Source: Caprimulgus europaeus (Eukaryota > Chordata > Aves > Caprimulgiformes > Caprimulgidae). From it: DNA of 64,000 nucleotides. Position numbers and translations under genes: made by a program. Numbering within the stretch: position 1 is the stretch's first letter; every line of letters starts with the position of its first letter. The DNA lies in contig OU015526.1 in assembly GCA_907165065.1 (NCBI GenBank), positions 69,215,723 through 69,279,722 on the forward strand, in the 5' to 3' direction. This document shows positions 63,220-64,000 of the stretch, in pieces. The notes beneath the pieces are model-generated. The model saw only the letters and a list, made by a program, of their open reading frames with translations, was not told the origin of the DNA and did not search any database.

Positions 63220-63660
63220 AATCATCTGTATCTCACCAGTTTGGCTATAAAGATAGTATGTAAGATAGTAACAAAGGCCTCACTATTATGGAAAAAACCC
63301 ATAAATGTTTCATGCCTCTTATCCACAAAATTACTTGTCTTATAACAAAGGTCAGACAACATTTGACCTTGGCAAATCCATATTGGCTGTTCTGAACCAA
63401 CCCTTTGTCCTGCATGTGCTTGGAAAGAACTCAGATTTGCCCTGTAAATATCCAGGGGACTATGGTGAGGCTGATCCCTGAATCTTCTTTCTTGCCCTTC
63501 TCCAAGTTGGGCGTAATGTTGGTCCTTCCCCTATCCTCAGGAGTCTGCATCACCCTGATCTTTCAAAAATGATGGAGGGAAGTGTGACAATAACATTGGC
63601 CAGCGCTCCTAATGCATTCAGATGCATCCCTTCTGGTCCCATAAGCTTGCTTATTTTACA
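63220..63660 (-). mobile_element. Old CR1 fragment from the reverse-transcriptase core, minus strand
   Basis: Reading right to left, translation with frame changes gives SKLMGPEGMHLNALGALANV, then PSIIFER, then a GKKEDSG segment, then QYGFAKVKCCLTFVI, and finally EAFVTILHTIFIAKL. These align in order with CR1-type reverse transcriptase: the GPDGMHPRVLRELA block, the KKEDPGNYRP block, the QHGF block and the SKAFDTV block around catalytic motif A. Stops and indels break the frame and the metal-binding aspartates are not preserved. Unlike the other copies it is internal, lacking the CR1 3' end, so later deletion or an older insertion is likely. Edges are uncertain by some tens of bases. Confidence 0.75.
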
Positions 63661-64000
63661 TTACCTCAAATGTTATCTATCCTGGTAGGCTACAACATCC
63701 CTAGCACAAAATTATTATGCTCTAAGGGACTGGATTTTCACAAGGCTACAGCAAATTTTTTACTCTAAACAGGTGACAGCCCTTCGATTTTTTGGAAGTG
63801 TATGGTAATTTTGTATTAGATACATATTGGATGATGTTATGTAATGACATCATTTATGTCAGTGTATGTTGGCAGGTAATGTGATAGTCTGGTACTGTGG
63901 TCGAGTTTGGAATGAAATTTGTTGGTATAGGGTATGCCATGATTTCTTTCTGCTTCTTTTACTGAGTGATGAACTGGCAGTTGTTCCAAATTCTGTGAAA
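63661..64000. other. AT-rich flank at window end
   Basis: Nothing recognised. It could hold more of the old CR1, but similarity is not visible past about 63,660. Confidence 0.45.

Noticed and set aside
1..64000. CRISPR arrays, bacterial operons, tRNA or rRNA genes
   Set aside because: No regularly spaced identical repeats with unique spacers, no cloverleaf or rRNA-like sequence, and composition and repeats point to a bird nuclear genome.

Overview
The window looks like AT-rich, gene-free nuclear DNA from a bird. Eight fragments of the LINE family CR1 are present, with its usual 5' truncations, a 3' end built on short ATTCTRTGATTCT-like repeats, and recognisable pieces of its reverse-transcriptase polyprotein. 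There is also a solo LTR of about 1.1 kb that I recognise as an avian endogenous-retrovirus type, and a second shorter LTR. No tRNA, rRNA, CRISPR array, operon or ribosome-binding-site organisation was seen. I found no host exon I could defend: the longest open frames (up to 191 codons) are CR1 remnants, shadows of repeats, or chance frames.

Layout. 1-10,278 is unique AT-rich DNA with small palindromes and one SOX/OCT-type composite motif. 10,279-10,995 is a CR1 on the minus strand. 11,950-13,072 is the large solo LTR, with a degenerate minisatellite of about 48 bp inside it. 13,073-20,954 is unique sequence including a purine-rich, G-rich stretch (17,300-18,110) that may be regulatory. 20,955-21,532 is a minus-strand CR1. 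24,056-24,424 is a compact LTR on the minus strand. 24,425-35,040 is unique sequence with one GC-rich patch (33,170-33,545). 35,041-36,049 carries two plus-strand CR1 3' ends, followed at once by a CpG-rich patch with a full CRE palindrome (36,068-36,262). 36,263-40,856 is unique. 40,857-41,355 is a plus-strand CR1 of the same subfamily as the first. 41,356-47,081 is unique with a poly-G tract and a GC-rich patch. 47,082-47,440 is a minus-strand CR1 with a small tandem and hairpin repeat abutting its truncation point. 48,151-48,743 is a plus-strand CR1. 48,744-63,219 is unique with a third GC-rich patch. 63,220-63,660 is an old minus-strand CR1 fragment from the reverse-transcriptase core.

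How it fits together. The recognisable content is mobile-element debris of different ages on an intergenic or deep intronic background. The CR1 copies fall into at least two subfamilies. One has relatively intact C-terminal reading frames (10.3 and 40.9 kb, in opposite orientation). The rest are more decayed. The sequence does not say which host gene, if any, it belongs to. No previously undescribed system could be demonstrated. The most interesting leads are candidate regulatory elements, the compact LTR, and the sequence at the CR1 junctions. Species and repeat-subfamily names cannot be fixed without a database search.
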